Positions 1 to 12,206 of a DNA stretch of 64,000 nt are shown in pieces. Origin of the DNA: Clitopilus passeckerianus. Taxonomy: Eukaryota > Basidiomycota > Agaricomycetes > Agaricales > Entolomataceae. Each line of letters starts with the position of its first letter. Within the stretch, counting starts at the first letter, position 1. Where the stretch lies: contig CALYLX010000150.1 in assembly GCA_944990035.1 (NCBI GenBank), forward strand, positions 1,054,001 through 1,118,000, given 5' to 3'. Under the pieces are notes generated by a model. It worked only from the letters and a program-made list of their open reading frames with translations, made no database searches and was not told where the DNA came from. The position numbers and the translations under genes are program-made.

Positions 1-315
1 CTCAACGGGATCATAAGCACGGATTTGTAGACGAGTGGTCTGGGGGCCTCACCTCTTCTCCATAATTGCAAGGAGTTTCTGGGCGTGTCTATTGAATACA
101 TGTTCAGATACACCAACGAGGTAGAAAATGGTTACATACTCTTCGAGTGCCGGCCCAAGCTCCATCCTGAGCTTGATGTCGTTTTCCCGATCGTAGAGCT
201 CAAAGAACCCATCGAGTGCTGCCTTAGCTGCCTTAAATGCAGCTTCCTCGTCGCGGTCTTCGACAGATATATCTCCTTTTTGTGTAAGATTGCCCAACAA
301 TCTCTTGAAGAACAT
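1..315 (-). CDS. MAP3K-like array kinase A, N-terminal part only (cut by left edge)
   Basis: First exons of the leftmost kinase of the array; the gene continues beyond base 1. Start ATG is at 315 (MFFKRLLGN). Exon 1 is 140-315, a 51-nt intron is 89-139, exon 2 is 53-88, and a second intron begins at 52 and leaves the window. The peptide contains ALDGFFELYDRENDIKLRM, which matches kinase B at its own N-terminus (ALDEFVELLEKENDIKLKM), and the short second exon also matches the B and C structure. The kinase domain itself is not in the window, so the call rests on paralogy with B-F. The helical module has no function I can name. Confidence 0.7.
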
Positions 316-727
316 GTGCCCCAAATCCTTTGTCGTGGTTACGGGTAGGCAGCTGGGCGCTTAGGACAGCGAATCAGGTAAGCCTGGGCGCTTCCTATCA
401 ACAATAGGCCAAAGTCGTCATCTCATCCAAGCAAACATTGCAGGTTCTCCTATCGTTGAACAAACTCTGGGGTAAGGTGTGTTGACCGCGATTGTGGAAC
501 TCAGGTCATGAGCCGCGGGAAAGTTGTCCTGCGATTTTGATTGGATGTGGTGTAGAACAATGGATTCTTGGAACAATGGGCTCTGAAGCTTACAACAATA
601 CATCCAATCGAGACTGGATTCCTCACACTCTTAATTCGAACTGCTCACGTCTACCCATACACGAAGAGGATTATCCATGAATTTAGGTTAGAATGCAAGG
701 TCACATTCGTCTTGTCAAGGTACTGCA
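316..727. other. Intergenic, kinase A promoter side / kinase B 3' side
   Basis: 412 bases between the start of kinase A and the stop of kinase B. I see no coding exon, RNA gene or clear repeat. It should hold the promoter of kinase A and the 3' UTR of kinase B. Confidence 0.5.
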
Positions 728-2771
728 TCATACACTTTGATGGTCAAGATGTGCCTCGTCATCTTGGCTTCCAGAAGGGCTCGATGCATTCACCAAGTGA
801 TCTGGCATCATGATACCGGGATACGTGGTAAGCCATGAATCACGAAGCAAAGTGTCGATACGAATGCGCTTCTCATTTGAAACGAATATCTTCTGCAGTA
901 TCGATCGACCATCGCGGGAAAGCGGAACGGAAACTGGCGGACCCTCTATCTTGCACCCTCGCTTTGAATCCATAACTAAGAGCTACCAGAGCGTATCAGC
1001 GAAGAGACACCCCCCCGGTTCTGATGCTAATCCAATCACCTTGTTCTTCACCTCTTGGTAGAACGTGTTCTCGTCCTCTTGTGTCTTGCCATGGATCTTG
1101 GAGTTCGCCCAGGGCCGTTTCCCTGTAACCATCTCCACGATTATGCAGCCAAAGCTCCAGATATCCGTCAGGACCGGTTTTTTGGCCTTGAATTCTTCCC
1201 CACGGACCAACTCTGGAGACATCCATAGCACGCTGCAAGCGCCTTCATGCTCTGATTTTGCCTTATTTGCGGCAGTACATTCAATATCTATGTCATCCAG
1301 TCAAATTTGACGGGCGCACCCCAAGGTTAAGGAACACACCTCTAGCTGATCCAAGGTCCCCGATTTTTATGCCGCCTTCAAGGCCAATCAGGATGTTCGC
1401 TGATCTGAGGTCTCGATGCACAATGTTCATTTCGTGCAGGAATTGCACGCCAAGTAGAATTTGTCCCAGTATGGGCTTAGATTCCCTTTCTCCTACCACT
1501 CCGTTGTAGAAGACCAAGTTTTCCAAGTCCCCGCCTGGTACGTATTCCATGAAGATTCTGCATATCCTGTTATTTTCGTCGTCTCTGAAGGCTGATATTC
1601 CATGGTCAGATGCGTTTTCCACAGGGAGAATCAACATTTTACCTGCCAAAGTAACGATGTGGGTGTGTCTCGCCACTTTGGCCAGCAGTTGGTATTCCTG
1701 CGCGACCATGAGCCACTGTTCATCATTGTCGTAGTGAACTTCTTTGACAGCGAATATGGCTTTCGAATCATCCAGGGAGCGATCGTTGAGGATGATCGAG
1801 TACACCCGTCCGCGCGTAAACCTCCTCAGCTCTTTGGATTCGTACCAAGGAACTTCGTCTGGACGACTATCTTAGCGCATGTTCTTATCAATGCGGCGGG
1901 TTCCTAACTTACCTGGATTCAGCACTACACCTTCACTTCGTCGGGAGACATACGGGTTCACGGCACGGATTAGTAACTTGCGATAGAAGTCCTGCAACGC
2001 TCGCTCCTTCTTCCTAGAGTCCTCCGAAGCGCCGGGATCCGCTACTTTGTTCAGAGAGCTGTTGAATTGTGGTGCTTGGCAGGCATATTCCTAAACTTGA
2101 CCATAAGAAAGTATCAACCCACTTCCATACTGCCTCGCTGCAAGTAGCAAATCTGATTCTCAGAGTGACACTGTCTGGAGGGAACAAATCCTTACAAATT
2201 ATCCCACAAGGCCTTTGAACTATGAACTATCAGTTCGACTTGAAAATATAAGAACCACGAGTGACTCACGCTATTCGAGCTTGGGATTGATACTTCTGGG
2301 AATCCGTCTGTCGGCATGTCAGTGAGTCGCGTCCCCTGGATACAGAAGAACAATGCCTTACTATAAAAATCTTCTTTTCCTGCTCGATTTGTGCTAGTAA
2401 GTCGTCGACTTGCTCAGATTTACTCCTTGACCTGTTTGTGACGGCCTTAAGTGCATGAGGTGATTAGTGTGACGGGGCAATCTACCTCTCCTCTCGCAGT
2501 TCAACCAGTCTCCGCTGAAACCTGTTCGTATTGTATGAGTTATTAGGAGTGAAACACAGACATCCACCAACTTTTTGACGACAGGAGCCACGTCCATCTT
2601 GAGTTTGATGTCATTCTCTTTCTCTAGTAATTCCACGAACTCATCGAGGGCTTTCTGTATAGGAAGGAGAACTAATTCATAATCCAGTTGTCGAGACGGA
2701 TCAAGTGTTTTGGATACTTTAGCCCATGTTCTTCCGAGAAAGCCGTGCTTAGGCTCAGTGGGCTGCAGCAT
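728..2771 (-). CDS. MAP3K-like array kinase B, degenerate Gly loop and DLG motif
   Basis: Serine/threonine kinase-like protein, complete in the window. Start ATG 2771, stop TGA 728-730. Exons well supported by frame and paralogy: 728-982, 1040-1261, 1338-1591, 1643-1870, 1913 to about 2090, with four or five shorter 5' exons up to 2771. One intron (1871-1912) is only 42 nt. Order of parts: helical module near KENDIKLKM, an Arg/Glu/Lys-rich coiled-coil linker, then the kinase domain. Catalytic motifs: FAVKEV (Lys), an alpha-C Glu in QEYQLL, VHRDLRSAN, DLG instead of DFG (1350-1358), WMSPE, DIWSFGC. The Gly loop is replaced by RRFTRGRV, and the HRD loop has Arg where Ser/Thr kinases have Lys. 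It may be weakly active or a pseudokinase; it shows no frameshift, so it looks like a maintained gene. The exact 5' exon joins are uncertain. Confidence 0.8.
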
Positions 2772-3145
2772 GAATGCTCTGTTGAGTCCAAAAACAGTAA
2801 TAAGCGCCAGCGCTTGATGGGATGCAATGGCAGTCCAAACAACCATAAGCACGAGATCTCCTCACGCAACACTACTCACATTCAGAATTCAACGACCGAG
2901 AGTGTCTGAACTTGAAAGCGGTATCCAATCGCGTCCATGTTTTTTTATTCAGAATTCCTTGACGTTGAGGCTTCAAAGGCTGGTCAGCCCTCTGCAGCCC
3001 GAGATTACCCATGCCCCATAGTGAACGAAGTTCAAGTTCATAAACTCTATTACAATCAAGTGCTTAGTTGGATATACAGAACGTAACAACTCAGTGAGAG
3101 AATAGGAATAGTTTTTTCACAGTCTAATGGGCCCTGCCTTTCAAT
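2772..3145. other. Intergenic between kinases B and C
   Basis: 374 bases between the start of kinase B and the stop of kinase C. Nothing recognisable beyond presumed promoter and 3' UTR sequence. Confidence 0.5.
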
Positions 3146-5170
3146 TCAAGCATCATCGATGGATCCAGCTGACTGATGTTGAACCTGGAACCACTCGTGG
3201 TTAAGGAGGAGTGTAACATCTGGGCGTAATTCCGCAGCCACAAATATACTCTGAAGGACACCCCTTCCCTTGTCGCTGATTTGGGCATCATCGATAGGGG
3301 GTGCTTCTATGGGATTGTTTTCAGTACCCATCAAGGACAGCTACAAGAGAGCGAGAACGAGTAAGGTATCCTTTTTGTTTCGCGATGAGGGAGACTACTA
3401 ACCTTATGGATTAAATCTCGTTCAGCATCACGATACTTTGGCCAAGGGATATCCCCTGTCAGCATCTCCACGACAAAGCATCCAAAGCTCCAGATATCGG
3501 TAATACAAGGGTCGTGTATCTGAAGTTCCTCGCTTCGGGCACATTCGGGCGACATCCAAAAGGCAGACCCGGCGCAAGAGTCGTCATGAGGGTAAGGGAG
3601 GGTCTCTTCTGTGGCAATCTCTGTCGGTGCAATTTGTAACCAGATTTCATTGAAGCTAGAAGTCGACTTACCCAGTGCAGAACCAAAATCACCCAGCTTT
3701 ATGCAGCCTTGCAGGGTGACCAGTACATTGGCCGCCTTGACATCCCGGTGTACAATTTTTTTATCATGCAGGAACTGGAGACCGCTTAAAAGTTGACGCA
3801 TGAATAGCTTGCTTTCTCGTTCTGCTATCGGACCCAGATACTTCGACATTTCATGCAAATCTCCTCCAGATACATACTCCATGAAAATGTTGCCAATGTT
3901 TTTCCAGAAACGGACAGCTGACGGGTATGGCATTTTAGTACGGGCGTGCTAGTTAGATATTTGCATACTACACCCACCTACGAGGCCGACTACATGAATA
4001 TGTCGGTCCGCCTTAGATAAGATCTTGCATTCATTCTCCATGTTGGCTTTCTGCTTTTTCGTAGTGTATTTGATCTCCTTTACCGCAAACACGGCATTGG
4101 AGTCCTCTTGGATGCTGGGATCGTCTACCAGGATGGTATAAACACGCCCATGGGCTCCGCCTCCTACTTCTTTGGCTTCAGACCATGGGGATACATCTGC
4201 AGTAAAATCAGAAATGTAAGTATTTGCTTGAAATTGGCACTGGCAGAATCTCACCGGGATCAAATTCTTCGAGTGCCTCCTTTCGCACTAAGCGAACCTT
4301 CGGTTTCATGGTATTCTGTAACAATCGGAAATATTCCCTTCTCATTAGCTCCTCGTGCTCCTGTTCCATCATGGCTCTTCGGCGACGAGCGCTTGAAGCC
4401 TGGGACCACCCATCGCTACGAAACATCTTGCGTACCCTCGAGGTCGAAGGCCGAAGGCTGAGAATCAAGTTAGAACGTATTCCGGGCAAGATATTAATCT
4501 GACTTTACTTACACCCAAGCCTCGTCTCTTGCAGACACATAGGTCATGACAGATTTCGCAGCAAGAACGAACCACTCACGAGGCACTGTCCCACATCCCT
4601 AAGTCTCTACAGGGGTAAGGTCAGATTGTAGATCAGACGTGCATATTCTTTTGGCCTTACTCCAGCTCTCTCTCTTGAGAAGCTTCAATAGACCGGCCCT
4701 TAGTAAGGATGCACCTCAGCTATCCGGTGACGATAGGCGGGAAGCATCAGCTTAGACTCACAGTGTAGACTGCCATCGACTGCTCCAGCTTGAACAGTAG
4801 CTGCTCCGCCTCCCTCTTTTGTTTATTCTTGCCGAACCTGGTTTATAGCCAGTTCAATGAATCTTCAAGCTGGTAAAAGCTTGAAATATGTACAGGAAAG
4901 TCTTTCTCCTTCGTAACTCGACCAACTGGAGCTGATAGCTGATTTAAATGTCAACCCGGCAGTTTATCGTGAGATTGGCAATTGGTGGAAATCTTACTCT
5001 CCCACTGCATCCATATACTCCATCCTCAGTAGATAATCTTCCTCAGCCGCCAATGCGCGGCAGAACTCCCCAATCGTTCGTTCGGCTGCGGCCACTACAG
5101 ACTCATCTTCAGATTGGATCGCATCAGCAAACAGCCTCTTGGCTTCTCGCCGTATCTTGAAGAAGGACAT
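3146..5170 (-). CDS. MAP3K-like array kinase C, canonical catalytic motifs
   Basis: Complete kinase of the array. Start ATG at 5170 (MSFFKIRREAKRLFADA), stop at 3146. It has the same layout as the others: an N-terminal helical module (LAAEEDYLLRMEYMDAVGE), a short exon resembling B (YQLQLVELRRRK), a coiled coil with EQLLFKLEQ, then a linker ending EEFDPG at an intron just before the kinase domain (DVSPWSEAKEVGGGAHG). All catalytic motifs are intact: Gly loop GGGAHGRVY, AVKEI Lys, alpha-C Glu in NECKIL, VHRDVKAAN, DFG (3682-3690), FWMSPE, DIWSFGC. It is therefore the best candidate for an active kinase in the array and a reference for the altered members. By family it should phosphorylate Ser/Thr in a MAP3K-like role; substrates are unknown. 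Confidence 0.88.
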
Positions 5171-5730
5171 CGGGGATTAGGGGCAGGTGGTGAGGGGACA
5201 GAGAAATAGAGGCCAAACGTCACTTAAACAGCGCGAAATCGTACTAGAAAGGTGCAAAAGGTCTCTTTTCATATAACGGAAGGCTCATCAGATTCAGCCC
5301 TATCAGATTCATCCAAATACAATTGACACCCTTCTTCACGGCGCCGGTAACGTGCTTGTCAAGGGCCAAAACGCCGGAAACATCCCTCAAGTATTTCAGC
5401 TTGCCGCCTCGGAATGTTGTACTCTCATCTATTTCATACTATTGTTCGATTAAATCATTAACTTCGACAGAAGCCTTGTTCAGAACAATTATAGGTTGTG
5501 GCTTAGACTTTGTTTATTGCATTAACTGGTTGTGGGTCCACTCACTGGATGGTTCCGTGTCGGTTTTGCATCCGTTGATCGAGATCTACCGCCCTGGACT
5601 CGATTCTCGCATGGTTGCTGCGTGTTGTATCACGTAATCGGGCATTGTTCAGCATTTGCCCCATCAACTTTCAAACATGATCCTTCGTTTCTGCCCACAT
5701 ACGAAGTGCCCGCCTGCATCACACTCCTAG
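5171..5730. other. Divergent promoter region, kinase C and kinase-like gene
   Basis: 560 bases between two divergent starts (kinase C at 5170 on minus, kinase-like gene at 5731 on plus). No coding exon or RNA gene seen. Both promoters should lie here. Confidence 0.5.
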
Positions 5731-7045
5731 ATGAGTGGACCCAACTCTGGGTCAAATAGAGACAAGAAGGCTCCTAAAAATGATCCCGCTACTCCTGGAA
5801 AGCTACGGCAACACGAACTCTTCTGGAGAAGTCATTATGACTTCTTGAAAGCCGAAGGATACCAAATCCGTCCACGGTACAAGCCTGATAGCAAGCTGGC
5901 TACAAAAGAGGAGCAGCTAGTCCTTCACGTGAGTACGCTATTAATCTACCTTTATCAGTTTAGAAACTATCAAAGCTAGCACCCCAATGTCATGGACGCG
6001 GTCAGAATATCTGACAGCCGCAAGGTTTGCCTCAAAGTCATGAAAGCCCCAGAAGTGCTGCAAACTCGTCAAGTCTCACTCAAGCTTCGCTCGGAGCCCG
6101 ACAATCGAGCAGTTCCAGTCCTAGACTTCATCCCACTCCCTGACGGCGGTGACACTATTGCTGTGATGCCCTACCTCCGTCAGTTTGATGATCCCCAATT
6201 TCAGACTCTTGGGGAGGTCATTGAGGCCGTTTCTCAGTTCTTGCAGGTATGCTATCCATTAGTTGGCGTCAAGACGAAAGACGACTTCTTGAAAATAATC
6301 TAGGGCCTAGATTTCTTACACAAGCAGGGCATGGCTCACAGGTTCGTTGATATGGAATTCCCGTCCAAGCTAGGACTAATGTTGATTTGAAGGGATGCCT
6401 GTAAAGGCAACCTAATGATGGATGCGTCCGAGCTCATCTCTGGCAGCTGGCACTTCGCATTACCTTGGACTGAGGACGGTTCGAAGCCCATCACTTTCGT
6501 TTCTCGTTCAAGCCTGGGTATGAAGTACTACTTAATCGACTTCGGCCTCTCCGTAAACATCAGGGATATGGCCAATCCCACGGCTTGTGGCATAGTTGGT
6601 CAGGATAGAACTGTTCCAGAGTTTCAAACCAAAGACCAGGCCACAGAATACAACCCGTTCAAACTCGATATTTACCAATTGGGGAAGGCCTTTGAAAACC
6701 AGCTTTTGGCGGTGAGTCGCACCATGAGAGCCATCTGACTACATCTCACCAATTCCGAAACAGCGCTACAATGGATTGGAATGCTTTCAACCTTTAGTGA
6801 AAGCTATGACTTCGCAGGCGCCAACCGATCGCCCTACCGCTTCAGAGGCTCGCGAGTCACTCGCAGCAATCACCAAAGACGCCGACTCTACACGTGTTGT
6901 CACTTTGAAGCCTGGAGTCAGAATATGGGGCTCAAATCCTCCGGGTGGGCGCCCTAATAGGATTTCAAAGAAGCTTGAATCTGTCAGGAATTGGTTCTCC
7001 TCCAAAACCATGAAGCTCGCTTCTTTCCGGAAGCGCTTGTTCTGA
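5731..7045 (+). CDS. Atypical protein kinase-like gene inside the array
   Basis: Predicted 367-residue protein from five exons: 5731-5928, 5980-6246, 6304-6341, 6393-6711, 6764-7045; the joined length divides by three and all introns are GT-AG, 51-57 nt. It starts with a segment common in basidiomycete kinase-like proteins (LFWRSHYDFL, YQIRPRYKPD). Kinase C-lobe motifs are clear: AHRDACKGN (HRD with catalytic Asp and Asn), LIDFGLSV (DFG), and DIYQLGKAF in place of the usual D-W-S-G segment. VCLKVM supplies a plausible ATP Lys. No Gly-rich loop is visible and the N-lobe is short, so nucleotide binding may be atypical. It is not a close relative of the flanking kinases: strand, size and N-terminus all differ. 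The function is not known. Confidence 0.85.
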
Positions 7046-7575
7046 AGTCATCCCAGCAAGTTGTCTGGAATCCAGTTCCTTGTTTGCACACGTTCTTTAC
7101 CCAGTCTGGCGGTTCCATTATCTCGTACAAATCCTAATTGTTTGAGGTTATCGATAGGACACATAGCTGGAATAAATCACATTGAAAGGGTTGTATGTGT
7201 TAACATGTGCCAAGTGCATGCATTGGACCCACAAAATCTCACATCTCACATCAGATCAGATCTTGTACAGATCTAAGGTTCAGTAACCTTCCCAGTGTAT
7301 GCGGTCCGTGGATACCGAAATGTCACCCACAACAGGGCGGGACCTTGACATTGCCACGCCACTGCATTTCGAATACAAAGTTCGAGAAACCATCGTGTTC
7401 AAGGGTCAACACAGACATCGAGAAACTTCTGTGTGCAATCCATACAGGGTAGGTAATTTAGCCGTTTAGTTGATAGGCTGACAGCTCTGGTGAGCTTAAG
7501 GATCGCCGATGGATATCACTAGTATGTGACTAGCTGAAAGTACTGTAATGCACACTCATCGAGCAAGTAAATGTT
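7046..7575. other. Convergent intergenic region
   Basis: 530 bases between the stop of the kinase-like gene (plus) and the stop of kinase D (minus). A short inverted repeat (AGATC at both ends of a TTGTACA core) lies near 7257-7275 and may lie in a 3' UTR. Nothing else recognised. Confidence 0.4.
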
Positions 7576-9610
7576 CTAGGAGCTAGACCCGCCACCCCCT
7601 TGTTCGAGCAGATCGTCCATCTGTAACCAAGGATCTTCCAGTAGGCCAGCAACGCCGATGCGAGACGCGAGAGGAACAAAGATCTTACCCAATGCAGCAC
7701 GAGCTGCCGGGCTCAATCTGAGGGGTAGCGGTGGGCCTTCCACCTCGTCCTCCATCTCTGCCAGCTAGATGGAGGAACGCGGTGAGTATGACTTAGTCAC
7801 ATTGCCATCATGGGGAATAAACTAACTCGTCGCGAGATTGACTCAGCGTCTGCTTTTCCGTGCAACTCCCATGGTTGACGTTGCGTGAGGACCTCGAGCG
7901 CGACACACCCTAAGCTCCACACGTCTGAACGTGCCGAGAAGCTTCCTCTGGCAGCCTCCGGAGAGAGCCACAGCTTGGTGCCGAAGTTCCTAGCGTTTGC
8001 TATTTCCTGCCAAAGGGCTACAGATGTATCTAGAGACGATGATGTCAGTCACTCGGAAATATCTCAACAAGTGCCCTCACCTTTGACAGTATCAAGGTCA
8101 GCAATCTTAGCACAGCCTTCAGCGGAAAGTAGAACATTTGAGCCTTTCATATCCCTGTGGACAAGACCCAAGCTATGCAAATGCTGAAGGCCACGAGCTA
8201 TCTGGACAATGATGGGGCGAGCTTCTTGTTCTCCAACAGCCCCTGTCTCGTTGACAACACGGGAAAGCACGCCTCCGGAGACGTATTCCATGAAGATCCA
8301 AAATTCATCCCGGAAAACAGGTTCATTCCATGCACCATCGTAAGATCCTACAAAGGAATTAGGGGCAGGTTAGCCGTCAGACCATGGGCGGCGACGCTTC
8401 TTGGTTGCTTACCAACAATGTTAACAACATGAGGGTGCTTAACAGTTTTGAGGAAGGCGGTACAGTGACTAGCCAGATGCGACTTGCGGGCTGGAGTGCA
8501 TGAAATCATACGCTTGACCGCCAACATTCTCTCCGCTACAGGATCGTCTTGCTCCCGGCCAGAGTCCTTACCCATGATCGCGACTGTATAAACAGAACCA
8601 GTAGCACCGCTACCAATCAGCGTCTCACCCATCATCCAAGGCAATGAAGCTATGCAAGTAAGATTTTGGGCCCCACTCAAACTAGGGAGTAGCGAACTTA
8701 CTCGTGCTTGGGTCAAATGGGGACATGTTTTGAATTGGCCACTTTCGATTTGGTTCTGCTGCAGACGCCAGAATCTGACTGTAATAAGCCTTCAAGTCAA
8801 GTCCTTCTTGGTCCTGCTGATTAGCTGGTCTTGAGGACCTGGACGTCTCGTTTGAATGCATGAATAGGTCATGGTGTTGGATGAGATCAACCGGCGGCCT
8901 CGTATGTCTGTAACCACGAAAGCGTTGAGTATAATTGTAATCGTTCCGGCTTGAGACTCACTGCCAGATATCGGAACTGGACAGGGATATAGACCGTTAG
9001 CTCATAGTTTCGTAGCTGCGAGTGGGGAAGTACTCGCGAAGCTAGCCACTCTGCTCTGCGTCTAAAGAAGTGTTTGGTTAAGAGGATAGAAGGAGGATAT
9101 CAAACGGCTCACCTTCCTTCCATGTCTTTCTCGTTTCGTCTGCAGTTAGCAGCTTTCAGTGATCGCCTCTGGGTAAGGGGGTAAGCGGTCGATTCTGTAT
9201 ATGCACTATACGCTCTGAGTCTAGACTGCCTAACCTCGTACTTGACTCTGTCCTTGTGTATCTGAGCCTCAATGCTCCATAATGCATTCTTGATGGCTTT
9301 CCTGCTTAAACGCGCAGAAAGACCCTTTTTCTTAAGCTTTTCTAACTCTTCGTTTAACATGCTCTGGAAACTGTCGAAACCCACTGATAACCCTGACAAC
9401 CCGTAGCGAATACCCAGAATCTACTTACTCGTCTATGTTTTCCGTGAAGAAATCCTTCAATGGCTCGTCTACTTCTTTTAAAACATCTCCACTGTAATCA
9501 TTGAGGAGTTGTTGGACAACGTTCAGATATGCGCTTGGGGACAAGTCTGATCCTTCGGCGTCTTTCGATGTCGACAACGCACGAAGCGCTCTGGAGAAGA
9601 TGCGATCCAT
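7576..9610 (-). CDS. MAP3K-like array kinase D, alpha-C His and DLD motifs
   Basis: Complete kinase of the array. Start chosen at ATG 9610 (MDRIFSRALRALS) because it aligns with the starts of E and F; an in-frame upstream ATG at 9736 would add 42 residues. Stop TAG 7576-7578. N-terminal module ends EVDEPLKDFFTENIDE, followed by a coiled coil (NEELEKLKKK). Linker NMSPFDPS precedes the kinase domain, again at an intron. Motifs: Gly loop GSGATGSVY, LAVKRM Lys, HRDMKGSN, LWLSPEAARG, SDVWSLGC. Two key residues differ from canonical kinases: the alpha-C Glu position is His (codon 8465-8467, ASHCTAF), and DFG reads DLD (8091-8099). The C-terminus is short with a GGGGSSS tail. Confidence 0.85.
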
Positions 9611-10095
9611 CTCTGTCAAAAGGTATAAGTTGTGTCGATGTGCTGGTGAGGAATGAGGCCATGCTGGATCCGCCTTGAGGCTTGAGGTGTGAGGCGCCGA
9701 CGCTGTGGTCGGAACTTTCTGACTTCTAACACTCATTCCCGACGAATGTTAATGATTGATGATTGCCGGTGAGTTGTAGGTCCAAGTGGGAGCCAATTTA
9801 TCCTCTTGGGGTTTACTACAGCTCCTTGAATTTATTGACGTTCTCGTCGTTGCCTTTTCGAGAACTACATAGCCATTCGAAGAACAAAGCATAGGCCCTA
9901 GAAACGATGTTACAAGAACTAAATATTAAATATCCAACCATGAAATGTTTCCTAGTCCGTAGAAACTATTCGAAAAATGTTCATCCTGGGTGCATGTCGG
10001 TAGGGACCGGACAAGATGTGTGACAACCCCAAGGCACGAGCTTGAGATTGCTCTCATCCAACTTGAAGGCTTGGCTCTACATCCCTTGTCTACTC
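9611..10095. other. Intergenic between kinases D and E
   Basis: 485 bases holding the presumed promoter and 5' leader of kinase D and the 3' UTR of kinase E. The first 126 bases could be coding if kinase D starts at 9736. Confidence 0.45.
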
Positions 10096-12206
10096 CTACT
10101 CAGACGAACCGTCTGACGATTCGTCCTCGAGCTCACCCACGACCTCATCAATATCTGTCTCCTCAGGCGCCTCACTCGGTGTTGAAGATTCACTGTCGTC
10201 CGAACCTTCCGCAATCCATGGGTGGTTCAAGAGAGCAGTCACCCCAATTCGTGACTCAAGGCGTACGAACACCAGATTCTGAAGGACGGACCGGCCTAGA
10301 GTGCCCAGTCGAGCCGGACCCGGTAAAGGCGGCCCTCGAACTTGATCTATTATATCCATTGCCCTCAGCTTATCAGTATTTCGTATAGATAAGTCGTTGT
10401 TTAAATCTCGATAAGCGACCTACTTACTTTGTCCTTGATCTCCTCAGGATCGACTTTATTGGACAGCTCCCATGGGTTTCTTCCGGTGATGAGCTCAACA
10501 AGAATACACCCCAAACTCCAAACATCCGAGCGCGCTGAAAAGCGACCATTGGCCGACTCTGGCGCCATCCAATGCGGTGTCCCGAAAGAGCTTTGGGCGC
10601 CGTGTTCAGCTCTAGATGGATCTGCAGGTAGTTTTCCATCAGTTGCTGAACGAAAGGGAGATGAAATACATGTCACTCCACCTCTTGCAGTGTCCAGATC
10701 ACAGATTTTGATACAGCCAGCAAGGGTGATGAGGACGTTGGAGCCTTTAAGGTCTCGGTGAACGAATCCCAAGGTGTGTAAGTGCTGGAGGCCATGCGCA
10801 ATCTGCCTGATCATGGCGACGGCTTCTGTTTCTGTGACGAATTTGAGGTAGTACATCATCACTCTAAAACTGCCACCCGATACGTATTCCATGAATATAC
10901 GGTACTCCTCCTTCCAGTTACCATACGCTAAGCATCGTACGTGAGCAAAAGAGGCGGGCGTATGAAAAAAGGGGCTCCTACCGACAACTGACACCACGTG
11001 AGAGTGTTTCCCAGCTCGGAAAAGTGAGCGGCAATGATCCTCCAAAAGACTTCGACGGTTCGGCGGAGATTGACCAAGTCTTATCTGCTTCACCGCGAGA
11101 ACTCTTATAGCCCTCTGGTCCTTCCTAGGGGTATCTCCCAGAATAGCTGCCACCGAGACTTGTCCTGACACGCCACCACCAAGGTATCTGCCCCGCTTCC
11201 AATAAGTAGTATCTGGTTGAAATAGTGAGAGCATACACATAATTAAGCTGTAGCAGTGACCTTACCTGGATCAAACGGAACGGGTCGTTCATCTCTCCAT
11301 CTCTGTTCTGCCGTTGCCCAAGCTAGTATACTGAGCCATCGAGCTTGCATAATGAGATGTTCGGCCCTCTCATCCGACGTTTGCTTCCGCATCTTAGAAG
11401 TATTGAGAAAAGAACCGCCCCCCTGGGTATAGAAATCATAGTTCTTCATTTCATGTTCAGGCGCTCGCATCTCGCTAGAATGTAGCTCAATATTTCATCA
11501 TGAGCCCGGCAATAGTTGACACTTGCCCTCCAGTGTTGAGACTAAGTGAACTTATCATTAAAAGGGTGATAATGCGATAGGAGAGTAGTCCTTACCAGGC
11601 TAGCCATGCGTCGCTCGACCTGGGCAATTGAACACAATCAACGATTTCCAATTTTAGCCATGATATAACTTACATTCTTATTGCTGTTCTCGCGTGCAAG
11701 GCTTTAGTCGATTGTTTCTATGAGGACAACGTTAGGCTCAGTACGACCCCGCGAGGACATTGCTAGGGTAAAGAGAACCGTTTCATACCTCATAATTCTC
11801 TTCATTGAAGGCTATATCATCTGCTAGCCTATCCAGAGCCATCTGTATGTCTTCCATCGTTTTGATATCTGACTTGTCCCGCTTCCGTTTCTTTCCTTGC
11901 CTATTTTCTTCCACCTGGACTATTTTTTCCAAATGCTCATCTAGTCTCAACCGGAACCTCGTGGAGAGATTTAGCTCGACATGAATAGAAAGAGTTTAAG
12001 GTATACAGGACTCACTCTGAAATGAGGTCCGTGAAAAGGTCCTTCAACGACGGATCGCCCTCTTCCTTGACCTTGTTGGCGAAATCAGTTAGGATTCGGT
12101 CGATGGCTGCGACTGTGGTTCGTGGAGATATATCTGATGCCTCTCCTGAATGGGGCCGAACTAGACTCAAGAGCGTTTTGCGAAGTCGGATAGACCAGCG
12201 AGACAT
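10096..12206 (-). CDS. MAP3K-like array kinase E, alpha-C His and DLD motifs
   Basis: Complete kinase of the array. Start ATG 12206 (MSRWSIRLRKTLLSLV), chosen by alignment with F; stop TAG 10096-10098. N-terminal module ends GDPSLKDLFTDLISE; the next exon is a charged coiled coil with a basic cluster (GKKRKRDK) that could act as a nuclear signal. Linker RPVPFDPG leads by an intron into TTYWKRGRYLGGGVSGQV. Motifs: AVKQIR Lys, HRDLKGSN, HWMAPESANG, SDVWSLGC, ELITGRNPW. The alpha-C Glu is replaced by His (codon 11034-11036, DHCRSLF) and DFG by DLD (10692-10700). The C-terminus is a Ser/Glu/Asp-rich acidic tail of about 40 residues that the other members lack. Confidence 0.87.
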
